Source: Letharia columbiana (taxonomy: Eukaryota > Ascomycota > Lecanoromycetes > Lecanorales > Parmeliaceae). From it: 64,000 bases of DNA. This document shows positions 10,556 through 21,888 of this stretch, one piece after another; within the stretch, counting starts at the first letter, position 1; each line of letters opens with the position of its first letter. A program made the translations under genes and the position numbers. The notes below the pieces were generated by a model. It ran no database searches. It was not told the DNA's origin and saw only the letters and a list, made by a program, of their open reading frames with translations. The stretch lies in contig NW_023501043.1 of the NCBI RefSeq assembly GCF_014066305.1, positions 744,001-808,000 on the forward strand. The letters are read 5' to 3'.

Positions 10556-12012
10556 CTAACGACCTCCGTGCTCGGCGATCTTCTTCTCCAGTTCCTCCAA
10601 CATCGTCTTCCGCTTAATTGCGATACCCCAATCCAGGACATATTATATATCTTTGCGAAATTCCGTCAGATGACCTTTATCAGACATCAAATAGCCACGG
10701 ACAAGGTTCATATGATAGATGTGGGTTTCGTTGGGCCGGCGTTCGTACCAGTGAACGTGAATGTTAGCCATTTGTGGGACCCAGCTGCAGGTGAATGTGA
10801 AGGAATCAAAATCGGCACCGAGATTCTCTTGTTTTATCACGTTCGCCTGCGGGGCTGGTGGGATGGTGTCAACTGTACCGTCCGCAGCGATAAACGAAGT
10901 ATCGCTCGCAGTAGCCTCGTTGACGATGGCAGTGTCGGTAACAACAGTACTAGTGTCCGCAGTATCATCTTTGGGCCGAATAAGCTCGAGGTTACGTTTT
11001 GCCTTGCGTTTAAGGGCCCTATTCGCTGCGACCATCGTAGCTCCAGACCGCATGGACTGATTCTCGGCGGCTTCAATACTGTGCTGAGAGCCTTTGTTGT
11101 CTATCGAAAAGAAGGGATGTCGTATCTCCGGCGCGACACCTATTAGATTTTTCGCTTCAATGTCTAGGGGCGGTCCAACGAGAGAGGGGTGGCGCGAGCG
11201 TTTGAGTCCATAGACGAAGTCAGGTCTCGGAGTGGTGACTCCTTGCTGAGCGGCTTCTGCATATTCCGTGCGGAGAGGCATAATATTCTTAACGAAGAGA
11301 CAGTCTTCGCGTCGGTCGAGACCGTCATCTGTGAACGCTTGGGCTTGAGAAACGATCTCTTCTGCGAAAGTGCGCTTTTTGGTGGCCACTTTTCTCGCAG
11401 ATTTAAGAAGCTGTGGGATTAATCCAGCGAAATATGTCTTCTTATCCTTGGTCGCATTCTCCGCCCTCCAAGCATGGATCTTCTTAACCGACTCGTCGCG
11501 CATCTTTGAGTCCCTGTTTCCAAAAACGAGCTCATCTACGCGGGCTTGAAGGTCTGGATACTTTCCATAGGCAGTTTCGTGATCGAAAAACATTCCTTGC
11601 TCTGCTGAAGCAGCGCGTACGCTGCTTTCGTTGATTGTTTGCTTGATATCGGAGGAGGAGGAAGTGTCGGTGATAGAGCGCGAGACAGCTTCGTATGAGA
11701 GCTTGCTGGCGCCCGTTTGCGGGGTCGAAAAAGCCTTGCGGAGAGAGTCGCGTCAGCGTAGTAACAGAGTGAGTCCAGAACGCTCACTTTAAATTTCTTG
11801 TTGCGTCCCTTCGAGTCCGATGAGGAAGGCGTTCTGATCATGTTGGGTGATATTTCAGCAATGGCATGATCAGTGAGAGGACCACAAGTTTGTGGAGGGC
11901 CAGAAAGGTCATCAAGTCTCTTGCGTTGGTTGGTTGGGGTGATTGGGGTTTGAGAAACGTCAGGTACCTCAGATAGCCAGGCGGCAATGGTTGGACAATT
12001 GCGCTCACTCAT
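10556..12012 (-). pseudogene. DUF7924-family protein with premature stop
   Basis: Start at 12012 (MSERNCPTIAAWLSEVPD). Exon 1 is 12012-11788, intron 11787-11735 (GTGAGC donor, GCTGAC branch, CAAG acceptor; 53 bp) and exon 2 runs from 11734. The frame gives a Ser/Thr-rich N-terminus, a helical region (FFDHETAYGKYPDLQARVDE) and then the family signature: TPRPDFVYGLKRS, HPFFSIDNKGSQHSIEAAEN, GATMVAANRAL, CSWVPQMANIHVHWYE and YHMNLVRGYL. This is the common fungal DUF7924 layout, with a PD-(D/E)xK-like core (x-D-N-K here). A TAA at 10643-10645 (expected Gln) stops it at 438 residues. The same frame continues with YVLDWGIAIKRKTMLEELEKK to a TAG at 10556, the normal family end. Only ~29 residues are lost, so residual function is possible. 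Confidence 0.75.
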
Positions 12013-12899
12013 GGGTGTTGAAGTAAGTAGAAGACCGAGGATGCAAGTGAGAAATAAACCATGAAGGCCTTGGGAGAGCGAAGTTGATGTAAAGCCGTTG
12101 TTTACATATTCCTTCATCCCGCAACAACCTAATTACAGCTTCACGGAGAATCGTTTCTCCGCCACCGCCAAGAATATAGAATGGAGAATCGTGCTTTTAG
12201 AGTATTCTCGCTGTGTCCAGGCATCCAAATCACAGAATCTATTACTTTGCTTCTTTAGAGACCTGCACGTCTTTTCTTTCGAAGTCTTCAAAGGACTCTC
12301 GGCTCTAGCAGTCTTTGCCGCACAATCCATCTATGAGTTATCTACAGCTATCGGTATCCAAAGAGAGGAGAGCAGCTGATTGAGCTGCGCTAAAAGGAGT
12401 AGTGCAGGAAATGGGGTAACACTGCAAGAACTTGGAGCTATGCGTCACGTATAAAGGAGGGTAAAGGCTTTGTTGTAATTCGGCATGCAGTTGCAGAGAG
12501 GCTCCCCTATCTGTCCAGATCCATAGACAATACGACATGTGCCATGCTATTATATAGTGATTATAATAGATTCGAATACCTAGGTAGTAGATTATTGAAT
12601 TAAGTAATAGGTGTAGCGTGTATCCTCATACGATTAGTAGCTATCTACCGTATGTCGAATTTATCGGATTTAAGATGGCGCAAAACTCGGCAAGCTTTCC
12701 ACCACTGGGAAGCCCGCGCTCCAGGCTCCAGCACATATTAATAATATTATATAGAGTTAACGTACTCTAGCTTCTTATCTTAATTAGATAGCCCGAGGGT
12801 TAAAAACTTGATGGGTAGATCGTGCGCGGGAGGCTGCATTAGTGTGGACCGGGGACTGTCGGAGGGGGACTGTCCGAAGATACTTTTAGTTGAGGCCTG
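12013..12899. other. intergenic, AT-rich in part
   Basis: There is no supported gene. 12540-12810 is AT-rich with short repeats (ttatcggatttaa near 12660, also found near 60145 in a RIP-like block), which suggests an old repeat remnant. Confidence 0.4.
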
Positions 12900-13265
12900 A
12901 GTTTTTTCCACCGTTCCTACGTTCACATTTCCACTAACCGCCCTTCACCTACCTAGCTACCTCGTCACCTCTACGGTTTATAATTCATTACCTAATCATC
13001 GGCTCCTTCCTCCTCCTATCCAGCATCATTCAGAGTCATTACAAGCAGCATGTGCTGGCAAGAGGTGGTGCTGAAGCTACGGCATGGACATTGGGCACAA
13101 ATCACACGGGCGCAAATCACCTCACCTCACCACTGCACCACTCCCTGCTACTCGCGTGCTAAGATTTCCTGGCACGGTTCAGCCCTCCACGTACGCAATG
13201 TAGCTCTGTCACCAATTTCTTTTCAAGAGAGCCCCGGTACAGAGGTTCTGCCAAATTTTCGAAAG
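12900..13265 (+). repeat. diverged repeat, inverted partner of 20441-20810
   Basis: The segments CATCATTCAGAGTCA, GGCAAGAGGTGGT, CTCACCTCA, GCTCGCGTGCTAAGATTT-like, GGTTCAGCCCTC, TACGCAATGT and TTCTGCCAAATTTTC occur in the same order in the reverse complement of 20441-20810. Identity is moderate. The repeat lies just 5' of the Gypsy gag, so it may be part of that element's long terminal repeat or leader, with a solo copy at 20.4 kb (inference). Confidence 0.55.
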
Positions 13266-13769
13266 GTGGCGTGATGGTTATAGTGGCTACTGTTACGGCT
13301 ACCTGACTGTGATTCTATACCTATGTAATGCGAAATACCTCCTGCGTGCCTTGGGCGGTCGTTCCAGCAAGAAATGGCGGGGCAGGCCGCTAGTTTGGCG
13401 CTCCCACTTACGGTTTTGCAGGCCGATAGCGTGGCCACATGGATAGCAATCTCGTAGCAAGAACATGATCATCCTTTACACACCACGAGAATCACCTCTT
13501 TCATGTGGAGCCAAAGGCGGGGCTCTTGTGGATTACCATCGTGTAATAGATCAAATCATCGTACATACCTTTGTGAAGCAGAAGCACCTATCCAGATCCC
13601 TCAGGGAGGACAAGTTGTGTCGTCAGCAGTGGTTTAGCCAAGTGGCTACCACGATTCTCTGACTCCAAGCAAGTCCACTGGACATCGACGATACCTTGTG
13701 GTTGGAACTTATAGATACCGAGCTCAGCCAATTCTACTGAAATCTCTTCGTACCAGACCGCCTTTCCGT

Positions 13770-15189
13770 ATGTCACGACGGCCTTTGACAATGCCTTCTT
13801 ATCAGAGAAGCACGCAGGCTAGCAGATCACGTTCCCCGGTCAAAAGCGTTACCTCCCCTCTCTTTGCTACTCCAGGCCCAGCTTTCGTTACCAGCTCGGT
13901 GGAGAACTCCTCTTCGTCATCAGAGACGTCACCAGCAAACACCCCATCCTCACCAAGACACTCGGCTACCCTAGCAAGTGAACACTCTGCTACCCTAGCA
14001 AGTGACCTCCCAGAGACGTCACCAGGGTCTACTCCAAGACCTTTGAGATCGGAACCTATCGCCACTTCCCAACCTATCACACCTTTACCTCCCTCCCTTC
14101 CTCACGCTATCCCTGCTCCCAAGATGGACGGAATCATCGAGAGTGTATCCTGGTTCTATGGGAAGAAGGATGGCTACGGAAGATCCAGTTGAACATCTTG
14201 AGACCATCAATTTCGTGGTGGAAGAAAAGTACAAGGAAGCTGCTAAAGCATCGATGGTGAAGCGTCTAGTGTTCCGAGCTCGCCTGAAGGATGATGCCAT
14301 GAGTTGGTACCAACGATTGGATGCCGCTACTCGGGGTGACTGGGTGTCGCTATCCAAAGCTTTCGAGATCGAATACAAGCTCGAGGCAAAAGCTGAGCAA
14401 GATCCCAATAAGTACTTCAACGTTTTGTCCAACCTCAAGCAAGGCCGGAAGCCCATTGCACAATACGTCGCTGAAGCAGAGCACTTGTACCGCAAATGCC
14501 CCGAACCTCTCAAGGACTACATGGGCAATCAGTTTGTAGCAGGCATTGCTGATGATAGCAAGTTGGATATGGTGCAGTTGTACCTAGCATCGGAGACCAA
14601 GATCACCTTCCCGCTTGCCAAAGCTGCTGTCATCAAGGCATACAGCAGAATCGGTCGAGCCAGTCCCTTCGATGTGGAAAGAACCGTTGCCAGTTCTAGC
14701 AAGCCTGATGTTTCACAGGGTGAGGTCAATGCGGAGTTGCTAGAGTTCTTCAGGAGCCTCCGAGCCACCCAGAAGCAGCAACCAGTCGTGAACCAATACG
14801 TGCAGCCGTTGCCACCTCCGCCACAGCAATTAGGAGGGTACCGAAAACCAGCTCAACAGGATCAGGGTGGGTACCGGAGCTACCCAAGATCGGGGATCTC
14901 TGATGTGATCTCCCACAACTGTCTAGCACCTGGCCATTTTTTCACGAACTGCCCGGAGCCACAAGTGAACTTCAAGCAGAAAGGTATCAACAGAGCGAAG
15001 GTCGAAGAGATGAATGCTCCTAGCAAAGCACCTCCGTTACCACAACAGGCACCAGCTGCTGCAGTGGCCCAACGCTTTCAAGAACATCTGTCCCAAAGAG
15101 CGGAAGGTCCTCTCCATGAATTTTCGGGTAACACCGGGAGGACCTTAGCACACTTACCCATGACTCCAGCTATCTTACGGCGTGGATAA
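13770..15189 (+). pseudogene. gag: Gypsy Gag
   Basis: The first part (MSRRPLTMPSYQRST, then a Ser/Pro/Thr-rich segment with the near-repeat HSATLASEHSATLAS) runs to about 14165 and shifts frame into EDPVEHLETINFVVEEKYKE. That is a capsid-like helical domain with the conserved pattern KDDAMSWYQRL...W...F. The zinc knuckle is SHNCLAPGHFFTNC: the C-x2-C-x4-H-x4-C layout with the first Cys replaced by Ser. The frame ends at a TAA (15187-15189) followed in the same frame by the protease region, so the stop reads as a mutated Gln codon. Gag would coat the element's RNA in cytoplasmic particles; this copy cannot be functional. Confidence 0.7.
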
Positions 15190-17285
15190 TTATTGGATGA
15201 TTATCCCGAGCGAGCAGTAGCAGCCACAGCATCCAGACCGAAGGTCAGATTCGAGGATGTAGACGACGACAAGGAGAATCAAGCTTACCACGATGGTGTG
15301 GCTGCCTCAGCGAATCGAGTACAGAAGCAACCTGCCAAAGCTGATAGGCAACAACCTCGCCGAGCTGCTAGGAAAGTGGCTGAGCGTGTAATGTCGGGTC
15401 CTCCTGAGCTACGAGGACAATTCAATCGAGTGGAAGATGTCACCGATGAAGTAGAGGTGGAGGATCGTCAAGCGCCAGAAGCAACGCCCTCTACCTTGGT
15501 TGATGATCAAGCAGGGCCTGTCAGTCGAATGAAACTCCCCTTGCCACCCGCTATGAGACCTCAGCCGACCGTGGAAGAAGTTCAGGATCAACAGTTGCCA
15601 CATCAGCCCCGAGTGCCTAGCAGACCTCAGAATAATGCTCAGCGTCCTCCAGGGGTGCGATTCATTGACCCTCCGATGCCATCACTACCACCGTCATTGG
15701 AACCTCAGCGTAAGTTGAATCGTCAACGAGCCATGGTAGAGACTTACGAGGCTCAACCCCTCTCGTCTTCGGAGCCTCAGCACGATGGACCTCAAGAGAC
15801 GGTTGCCATCAACATAGCAAAGGACAGAGAACGCTTCCAAGTCTCCCAATTCCTTAACGCCCCAGTCACATTGCCAATCTGGCAGCTGCTAGATCGCTCA
15901 CCCCAGATCAGAGCGCAGCTAGCACGAGCGATGGCGTCTTCCAAACCTTCTCGGCGGGGAAGGAAACTCACCACAGTAGCAGCTCTGATGTCGGCGAAAG
16001 AAGACAAGGCTCCTGCTGTGAAAACTGAAGCTCATGAGGAAGAGGAAGTTGTGTGCCTGTACGTCATGTCATGGGTTGGAGTGACGCTTATAAAGAAGAC
16101 CTTAGCAGATACGGGAGCGGTGGCGGAACTTATCAACCCCAAGCTGGTTGAACTTCTCGACTTGCAAATCTAATGATGAGTGGACACTCCAGCTAGCTGA
16201 TGATCGACTAGCACAGGTCAAGCAGGATGTATGGGCTCCTGTCAATGTCGCAGGAGTTGTAGCAGTGATTCGAGCTTTCATTCTGGGCATGGGTGATATC
16301 TACGACATTCTTCTCTCAAAGCGCTGGATGAGACGTGTCCGTGCGATCGAGGACCATGGAGAAAACACTCTTACCATTCGGAGCAAGGATGGTGTCAAGC
16401 GGGTTGTGCAGGGAACTGAAGCAGAGTCTCTTAATGTTGAGCTCGTTGATGAACCCTCGGTCGATGAATGGAGGACCGCTTTGGCTGAGGATGAGATTAC
16501 TCGGCTGGCAGATGAGTTGGACGGGTATGACTAAGGCCGAGCGTCAGTAACCACCAGGGGGTGTACTGGCGTGAACTCCAACCTGGTGGAACACAATCAG
16601 AGTCTAGCAAGACAGCAGCTGCATCCAAGGATCCTACAGGCTCGTGCCGAGGAGAAGGACCGTTCGATGCTTTGCTAGACCGAGGGCGTCTCAAGGTTCC
16701 TGCCATGGTGCCTGCTTGGAGTTCGGGAAAGGAATTGCGTCAGTATAGCATGGATGCAGCAATTTGCGAAAGTAAACCAATGTCCTTAAGGACCATGCAT
16801 GGATTTCCGACTAAACGAAGACCTCAATTGCGTGAAATGAGTGATGCTAGCCAAGTTGAAGTGGACAAATGGTTTGCGGAGAGTGAGATCACCATTGGTG
16901 CAGTAGCAGATACCCTGGAACGGAAGGATGCTGCCAAGAGGCTCATGTACACCTAGAGAGATTGCTTTGCTAAGACGATGAGAGACATCAAACCTACTGA
17001 TCTTGTGCATCACTCGATCGACCTCACTGATAATGCCAGACCGGTCTATCACTCTATCAAGCGATACACCCCTAAGGAAAGGGAATTTGCTGCTAGAATC
17101 TTCCCAGAAATGGAGGAAGCAGGCATCATAACCAGCGCTGCTAGCGATTGGGGTGCTAGGAGTCAGTTTCCGCCAAAGAAGAAAGGATCTGATGACTTGA
17201 GAGTGGTGCATAACTTCATTTCGTTGAACAAGTATACCATCAAACCCCAGTATCCAGGTCACAGAATCTATGAGGTTATACAATC
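15190..17285 (+). pseudogene. pol: Gypsy Pol fragment (protease and start of reverse transcriptase)
   Basis: A Pro/Gln-rich linker (15193-15950) leads to the retropepsin site TLADTGAVAELINPKLVELL, the D-T-G-A catalytic motif followed by the flap region. A frameshift near 16170 carries it into the rest of the protease (ILGMGDIYDILLSKRWM). From 16561 one frame runs to 17283, interrupted by a TAG at 16954-16956 (in YT-*-RDCF, where Trp or Gln is expected). It then gives HSIDLTDNARPVYHSIKRYT and EREFAARIFPEMEEAGII, with RSQFPPKKKGSDDLRVVHNF: the N-terminal fingers of a Gypsy reverse transcriptase. The catalytic YxDD block is not present. Loss of Pol makes this copy non-autonomous. Confidence 0.75.
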
Positions 17286-18265
17286 GGGAGCTGGCAGTCT
17301 AGTTGGGATTCAGAATGATGCTGAGCTCCAAACAAGATCTCACTCAGGCATCGCCATGGATACCAGACACCAACATTGCGAAACCTACCCAAAAACAATC
17401 ACTAAAAAAGAAAGTTAACCAGACCTCCAATACATCACCCCAACACCAACCAGGACTCCCAAAATACAAACTACGACACTTCCAACCAAAATATCTACTA
17501 CATCGTTTACCACCTCCAACAAAATATCATCCAAGAAGAGGGAAGATACCCACCACCAGCGTCGGATCCAGTGGGGACCCTACAGAGACTTGGAGGGAGC
17601 TTCAGGAGCTAAGCAACTTCATGTAATATTACGCTACCAACAATATCCCTCCCACTGATTTGAGTACCACAGTGGTCGAAACCTTCATCAACGAAACGTG
17701 AGGACGCGGAGGCTAGATCGTCTGCCGCAGGGCCGTCTTACGCCAGCATCTCTCAAACTCCCGCCTGCCATGATCATACAAATGCTCTACCTTCGAGGTC
17801 TTCTGGCAACGTTACCAGCTCGCACCTTCAGCTAACACAACAGAGCCTTCAAATCGCCTAGAACGCCAACGTCAGTGCTTCTCCTCCTCGGAATGACGCT
17901 TGACTCGGACGCACTATTCGCGAGGAGTACAATCCAAACCTCGCAAGGAAGGCTCGGAGAGCGCCATGTGTCAGATGGAGGTGCTTTGGAGCCAAGCAGT
18001 GACCTACAGGGAGAACATACCGTCGTCTTTCGAGATCCTCAATGACATTGCTAGGGGGCGATAACGCTTTGGAGGATGATTTACAGCGGCCTGGAATGTC
18101 TACAAACGGGAAGAGGATGGCGGTTCCGGTCGGTAATCTTGAATCCTGCATGGTCCACAATCGCGAGGGCTTCACATATGATGACCAGAATTGAATCTCC
18201 TGATCGAGAGCAGTTGCAACCCTCCCTAATACACTGCAACTAAACCCCACTTCCATCGTCGTCCA
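17286..18265. other. junction region, no supported gene
   Basis: The Gypsy similarity ends abruptly at about 17285-17300. The following plus-strand frames (to 17626) and the minus-strand frame 17858-18256 show no domain. The sequence 17380-17530 is A/C-rich with ACCAACA-type words and may be another repeat's end. Confidence 0.35.
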
Positions 18266-18565
18266 TCATGTCGTGATCTTTCCGAACCAATCCCCAGCCT
18301 CCTCCTTTCCAGCCCCTGCGATGGTGGCTGCATCGGAGCCGTCTGATTCTTCGGCATCATCGTCATCTTCAGTTGAGCTCGACCCCTGCCTATCCGCCTC
18401 TGAGCTGTCTTCCGAACTCTCTATTGAGTCTGTTTTGGCAGGAGGCGGGAGAGTGGCTTTTGAGGAGGTTGGCTCATTCGAGGAGGCTGTTGTGGCAGGC
18501 TTTGAAGAGTAGGCTTCTCGGCAGGCTTCCAGTGCTATTCTTCTCGGAGGTCTCTTCTGCGTGTT
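18266..18565 (-). CDS. acidic low-complexity ORF, uncertain
   Basis: A minus-strand frame rich in Ser, Glu and Asp (SSEDSSEADRQGSSSTEDDD) ends with GKEEAGDWFGKITT. Upstream, an ATG in another frame gives MAKHAEETSEKNSTGS. The 5' end is unclear (no ATG in the main frame; the first in-frame start-like codon is a GTG). It resembles the disordered acidic tails of repeat-encoded or nuclear proteins. It could be a remnant rather than a gene. Confidence 0.25.
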   Translation of the reverse strand, partial: NTQKRPPRRIALEACREAYSSKPATTASSNEPTSSKATLPPPAKTDSIESSEDSSEADRQGSSSTEDDDDAEESDGSDAATIAGAGKEEAGDWFGKITT

Positions 18566-18715
18566 TCGCCATAATTGCACGCGTATTAGCAGATGATATT
18601 GAACATTGGATTCAATGGAAAAGGATTCTAGGCAATAGCAGTGGAAATTCGCGATATTTGTAACTTTCCAAGGCTGCTCGGCTTCTTGGTAGCCAGGGTT
18701 GGCGTCCCCCTTAAT

Positions 18716-18855
18716 TGCCTCAGTCCCTCAGAACGTGCCAAGATCGCTAAGCCCCTTCAGGTTAGCGCCTTCTGCTTACTGCGGAACCGGGGCTTAGCGA
18801 GGCGAGCTAACCCGAATGGGCTTAGCGATCTTGGTAGGTCTGAGGGACTGAGGCA
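18716..18855. mobile_element. foldback MITE, 140 bp
   Basis: The left arm begins tgcctcagtccctcagaacg and the right arm ends with its complement (ctgagggactgaggca). About 50 bp on each side are inverted copies with a few mismatches (GCCAAGATCGCTAAGCCCCTT against GGGCTTAGCGATCTTGG), around a ~40-bp loop. There is no coding capacity. One arm recurs at 26638-26684. No unambiguous target duplication is visible. Confidence 0.75.
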
Positions 18856-18959
18856 AAGTGGTTACCGCACTTCTGACTAAGTGGTCCAAAACTCACTTCA
18901 GAATCCATTCACTCCCTACAATTTGGTTTTTACCAGTCCGAATCACAACCTCGTCTATC

Positions 18960-19688
18960 ATGGCTCTCTTGTCTATACCGCAGGAACTAAGGAATCAGAT
19001 CTACCGGGAGTTCGTAAGAACAGGCGACATCGAGGAGTACAATGCCCCTGGTCCCTCGAGTGCGCTACGTCCAGCAATAAAGACCACAGACGATCACAAA
19101 GAGCGCATTGTATCCTCTCGAAACTTAGCAGCGACATGCAAACAAATTCGCGATGAGATGGCACACTATCGCTCGTTCACTGCTTCGCAATCATATCGCA
19201 ATTCCCAAATTATCAGTACTGTGTTTAATTCTTTGGATGTCATGACAGCATACATCAAGACCCGCTCGCCACACTCCCTTCGACAACCTCACTACATTCA
19301 AGTTAAATATTCCGGTAAAGCAACCGCAGAATCGTGGAAGGTCGCTCAAACAATCAATATTCAGACCTTGAATATCGTCCTCGGCCCAGATTCGCGCTCG
19401 CTAATCCAGACCAATGATAAATCCACCTTCATGGATCTTCAGGGTGCTCAGAGCCTTTTTCGGCTTCGTGGCATACCCAAAGCCACCATGACCCTTCAGC
19501 TTTCCTCTAATGGCTGCCGCATCTTCAAGAAATCATTCACCGACCTCGAGGTCTTTAAGCGCCGCCTCAACGACCTTAGTCGACCCTTCAGTCAGTCCCA
19601 GATTTCGATGTGTCAAAGGGCGCATTATCCAATTGGTTCTAGGATGATGACGCGTAGCCGGTGTAAGAGATTGGGTATCGAGATCTAG
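18960..19688 (+). CDS. F-box-like (IPQELRNQIY) protein
   Basis: An intact single-exon frame of 242 residues. It opens with MALLSIPQELRNQIYREFVR, matching the start of the large fungal group of F-box-like/2EXR proteins (LPxELRNxIYE), which often act as substrate adaptors or are of unknown role. The body contains RNLAATCKQIRDEMAHY, the typical 'L...CrqiR.E' second element of this group, then mixed alpha/beta sequence to a basic end (SRMMTRSRCKRLG). The start is chosen at the ATG directly before the motif rather than the upstream in-frame ATG at 18858, which lies next to the MITE. No frame damage is seen, so it may be functional. Confidence 0.65.
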   Translation: MALLSIPQELRNQIYREFVRTGDIEEYNAPGPSSALRPAIKTTDDHKERIVSSRNLAATCKQIRDEMAHYRSFTASQSYRNSQIISTVFNSLDVMTAYIKTRSPHSLRQPHYIQVKYSGKATAESWKVAQTINIQTLNIVLGPDSRSLIQTNDKSTFMDLQGAQSLFRLRGIPKATMTLQLSSNGCRIFKKSFTDLEVFKRRLNDLSRPFSQSQISMCQRAHYPIGSRMMTRSRCKRLGIEI

Positions 19689-20440
19689 AGAGTTCACAAG
19701 GTATGCTGACTCCCCACTACGTGCACTCAATGCTAATTTCAGCCACAGCACCCCGTCCTTACGACCATGTTCGCCTATGATCTTCATCCGGAACTTTCTC
19801 GCGCAATACTCTGGTGGGTCTTATCAGTCATTTCACGAGTTGTGGCTAATATCGCCAATATCAGGGCGGAAATCATGCCTGGTCCGTTAGAACTGTGCCG
19901 AGTGTCCTCGATCTAGCTTACAATACGTTTTCGCCTAACCACATCACCTTTACAAACTCAATTGCCGCAATCATGTACGCTACACGTCCAGCGTAAAACT
20001 GCTGAACCAATTATTCATGAGCTGATGGTAGTATGGCCAGGTTTTCGTTTCTAATGTTTCTGTCACGGGTCCTGACTGGAATCGAGCTTTTCAAGCACCA
20101 TTCTCGTTTGTACGTTGATCGCCTTCTCTTCAGTTGAATGGCAGAGCTCATTAATTTTCGACAGCCTCGTTACCGAATCCGTTCCCACCGAGAATTTATC
20201 TCGCTTCTAGTCAGCCTTGCGATACAAGAGCTCAAGCTCGAGCCGGTTTATCGTCCATGGACAAGCTTCCTACGGAAATGGTGCCTCTTTACGATGATCC
20301 AGTCTCGATTATCGAACACGCAGTGAAAGTGGCGAAGTCTCTGACAAAGGACTAGGATTGAACGTCAGGCTTGAATTCCATCACCAAATACGTGTATTCC
20401 TCATTCAATAAAGATGCCATTCGAGCGACATTTTTGTATG
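19689..20440. other. no supported gene
   Basis: Only short frames (for example 20138-20326, +) with no domain. It is the downstream region of the F-box-like gene. Confidence 0.35.
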
Positions 20441-20810
20441 CTCCTGAAAATTTGGCAGAACTTCTGTACCAGAGACCTCCTGATTTTCTTTTAGAGAAAC
20501 GAATGAAGCTCTATGACTGTACTCCCTGCACATTGCGTAGTAAGAGGGCTGAACCATGTCAGAAACACCTCGTTGTACGACTTCTTGATAAATCTTAGCA
20601 CGCGAGCAGGAGGATATGGTGCAGGGATGAGGTGAGGTGAGAATTGCGCCCATGATGCAGCTCCAGGACCACCTCTTGCCAGCCCATGCTGCCTACAGTG
20701 ACTCTGAATGATGTTGAACACGAAGAGGAATGAGGAGGAAGGAGCTGGTGACTAGCTGAAAGGATGAGGAGATGGCTTGGTGAGGGGTGAGTCGTTGAAA
20801 TGTGGAAGAA
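20441..20810 (-). repeat. diverged repeat, inverted partner of 12900-13265
   Basis: On the minus strand it reads CATCATTCAGAGTCAC, CTGGCAAGAGGTGGTCC, CTCACCTCACCTCAT, CTGCTCGCGTGCTAAGATTT, GGTTCAGCCCTC, TTCTGCCAAATTTTC, parallel to the copy before the Gypsy gag. Possible solo LTR or leader fragment. Confidence 0.55.
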
Positions 20811-21838
20811 GAACGGTGGAGGAATGATTATAACGGCCCTGAAATAGCTTCAAACAGCTATGACCAATGGACAACGGGACCGCATGCTAACATTCATGTG
20901 TCCCTGCATCTTCTTCAGTCGTCTCGGTGGCTGGTAAGATCTTCTTGATTATCCATGTATAGAGTATGAGTTATGAGAGGGGGAGGAGGAAGAGGAGGAA
21001 GGAGGAGGGAGAAGGGGGAGGGTGTGACTTATTTTGTCGTTGGTCTTGCGAGCTGGAGGCACAACTGATCATAACTGAGGGTGATGATGGGGGTTCGGGA
21101 GAGCTGGGGCCATGGCTGCATCACAGCAACATCCACATGACAGATTCCGGAGCTGGGATTCTATCGCTCGTGAAAGGAGCGGACATAGCTTGATAATTCA
21201 TGGCTAGCTTAAACGGCCTCCCGTACTATCCTTTCCAGTATAGACGGAAGATGCTGTGTAGTGTTCTTCATAATTTCTCTTCATGTTTATCAATGTAGAA
21301 ATTGAAAAATATCACGAACTGCAATGTAAACTGGGCCAGCACTCATCCCTGAATGATTTACTCTCTGATACTCTTGAAGACGGTATCGCTATCAGCAAAG
21401 TTATCGAGTATACCAGAACTCTCGTACACGCAGAATTCTCGTATATACTGAGGGAGGTGGAGAAGCAGCCCAAATATGCCGACTATGGGCGTGGCTGGAT
21501 CGGCCTACGAGTATGGCTCTCCAGTACCGTTGTGTTCGTTATAAGGCCGAATATAAGGAGATGGAAAATAGGACAATTAGGGACAAGTCGAGGAGTGCAA
21601 TTCGTGTGTGTATTATGTAGCTATCTACTTTAAGGTAAGTGTAAATTGCAGTTATTCTTTGTTCATAGACTAGTCCATATATATGCTAGCTCAATCAATA
21701 GACTTTTCGTTGTGTCCGGAGACTATTACTTTAGCGTGAAGGTACTTGGCGCGGAGAAATTTGCTCGTCACCCATCTGTGTATCGCTGAATAGCCTCATA
21801 TGATTCATGTCTCCCATACTTGAATTCCATTGCTCGTA
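20811..21838. other. upstream region of the kinase locus, no supported gene
   Basis: Purine-rich stretch (about 20960-21010, GGAGGAAGAGG-type) and an unassigned 116-residue plus frame at 21283-21633 (MFINVEIEKYHELQCKLG), without a known domain. Nothing else is supported. Confidence 0.35.
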
Positions 21839-21888
21839 GTGCTTGGATCCGTGTATACCTCACCTAGCACATTCTTTGGTGTTTCGAA

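Larger units (their letters stand above)
13770..17285 (+). mobile_element. Ty3/Gypsy retrotransposon, 3'-truncated
   Basis: The order gag, zinc knuckle, aspartic protease, start of reverse transcriptase is that of Ty3/Gypsy (Metaviridae-type) elements. RNase H, integrase and the 3' LTR are missing; similarity stops near 17285 just after the RT palm's first strands. It is broken by a frameshift near 14160, a TAA at 15187, a frameshift near 16170 and a TAG at 16954. No 5' LTR could be delimited because the partner LTR is absent. Confidence 0.75.

Noticed and set aside
16160..16180. Programmed frameshift in pol
   Set aside because: No slippery heptamer followed by a pseudoknot is evident and the element has several other random breaks.
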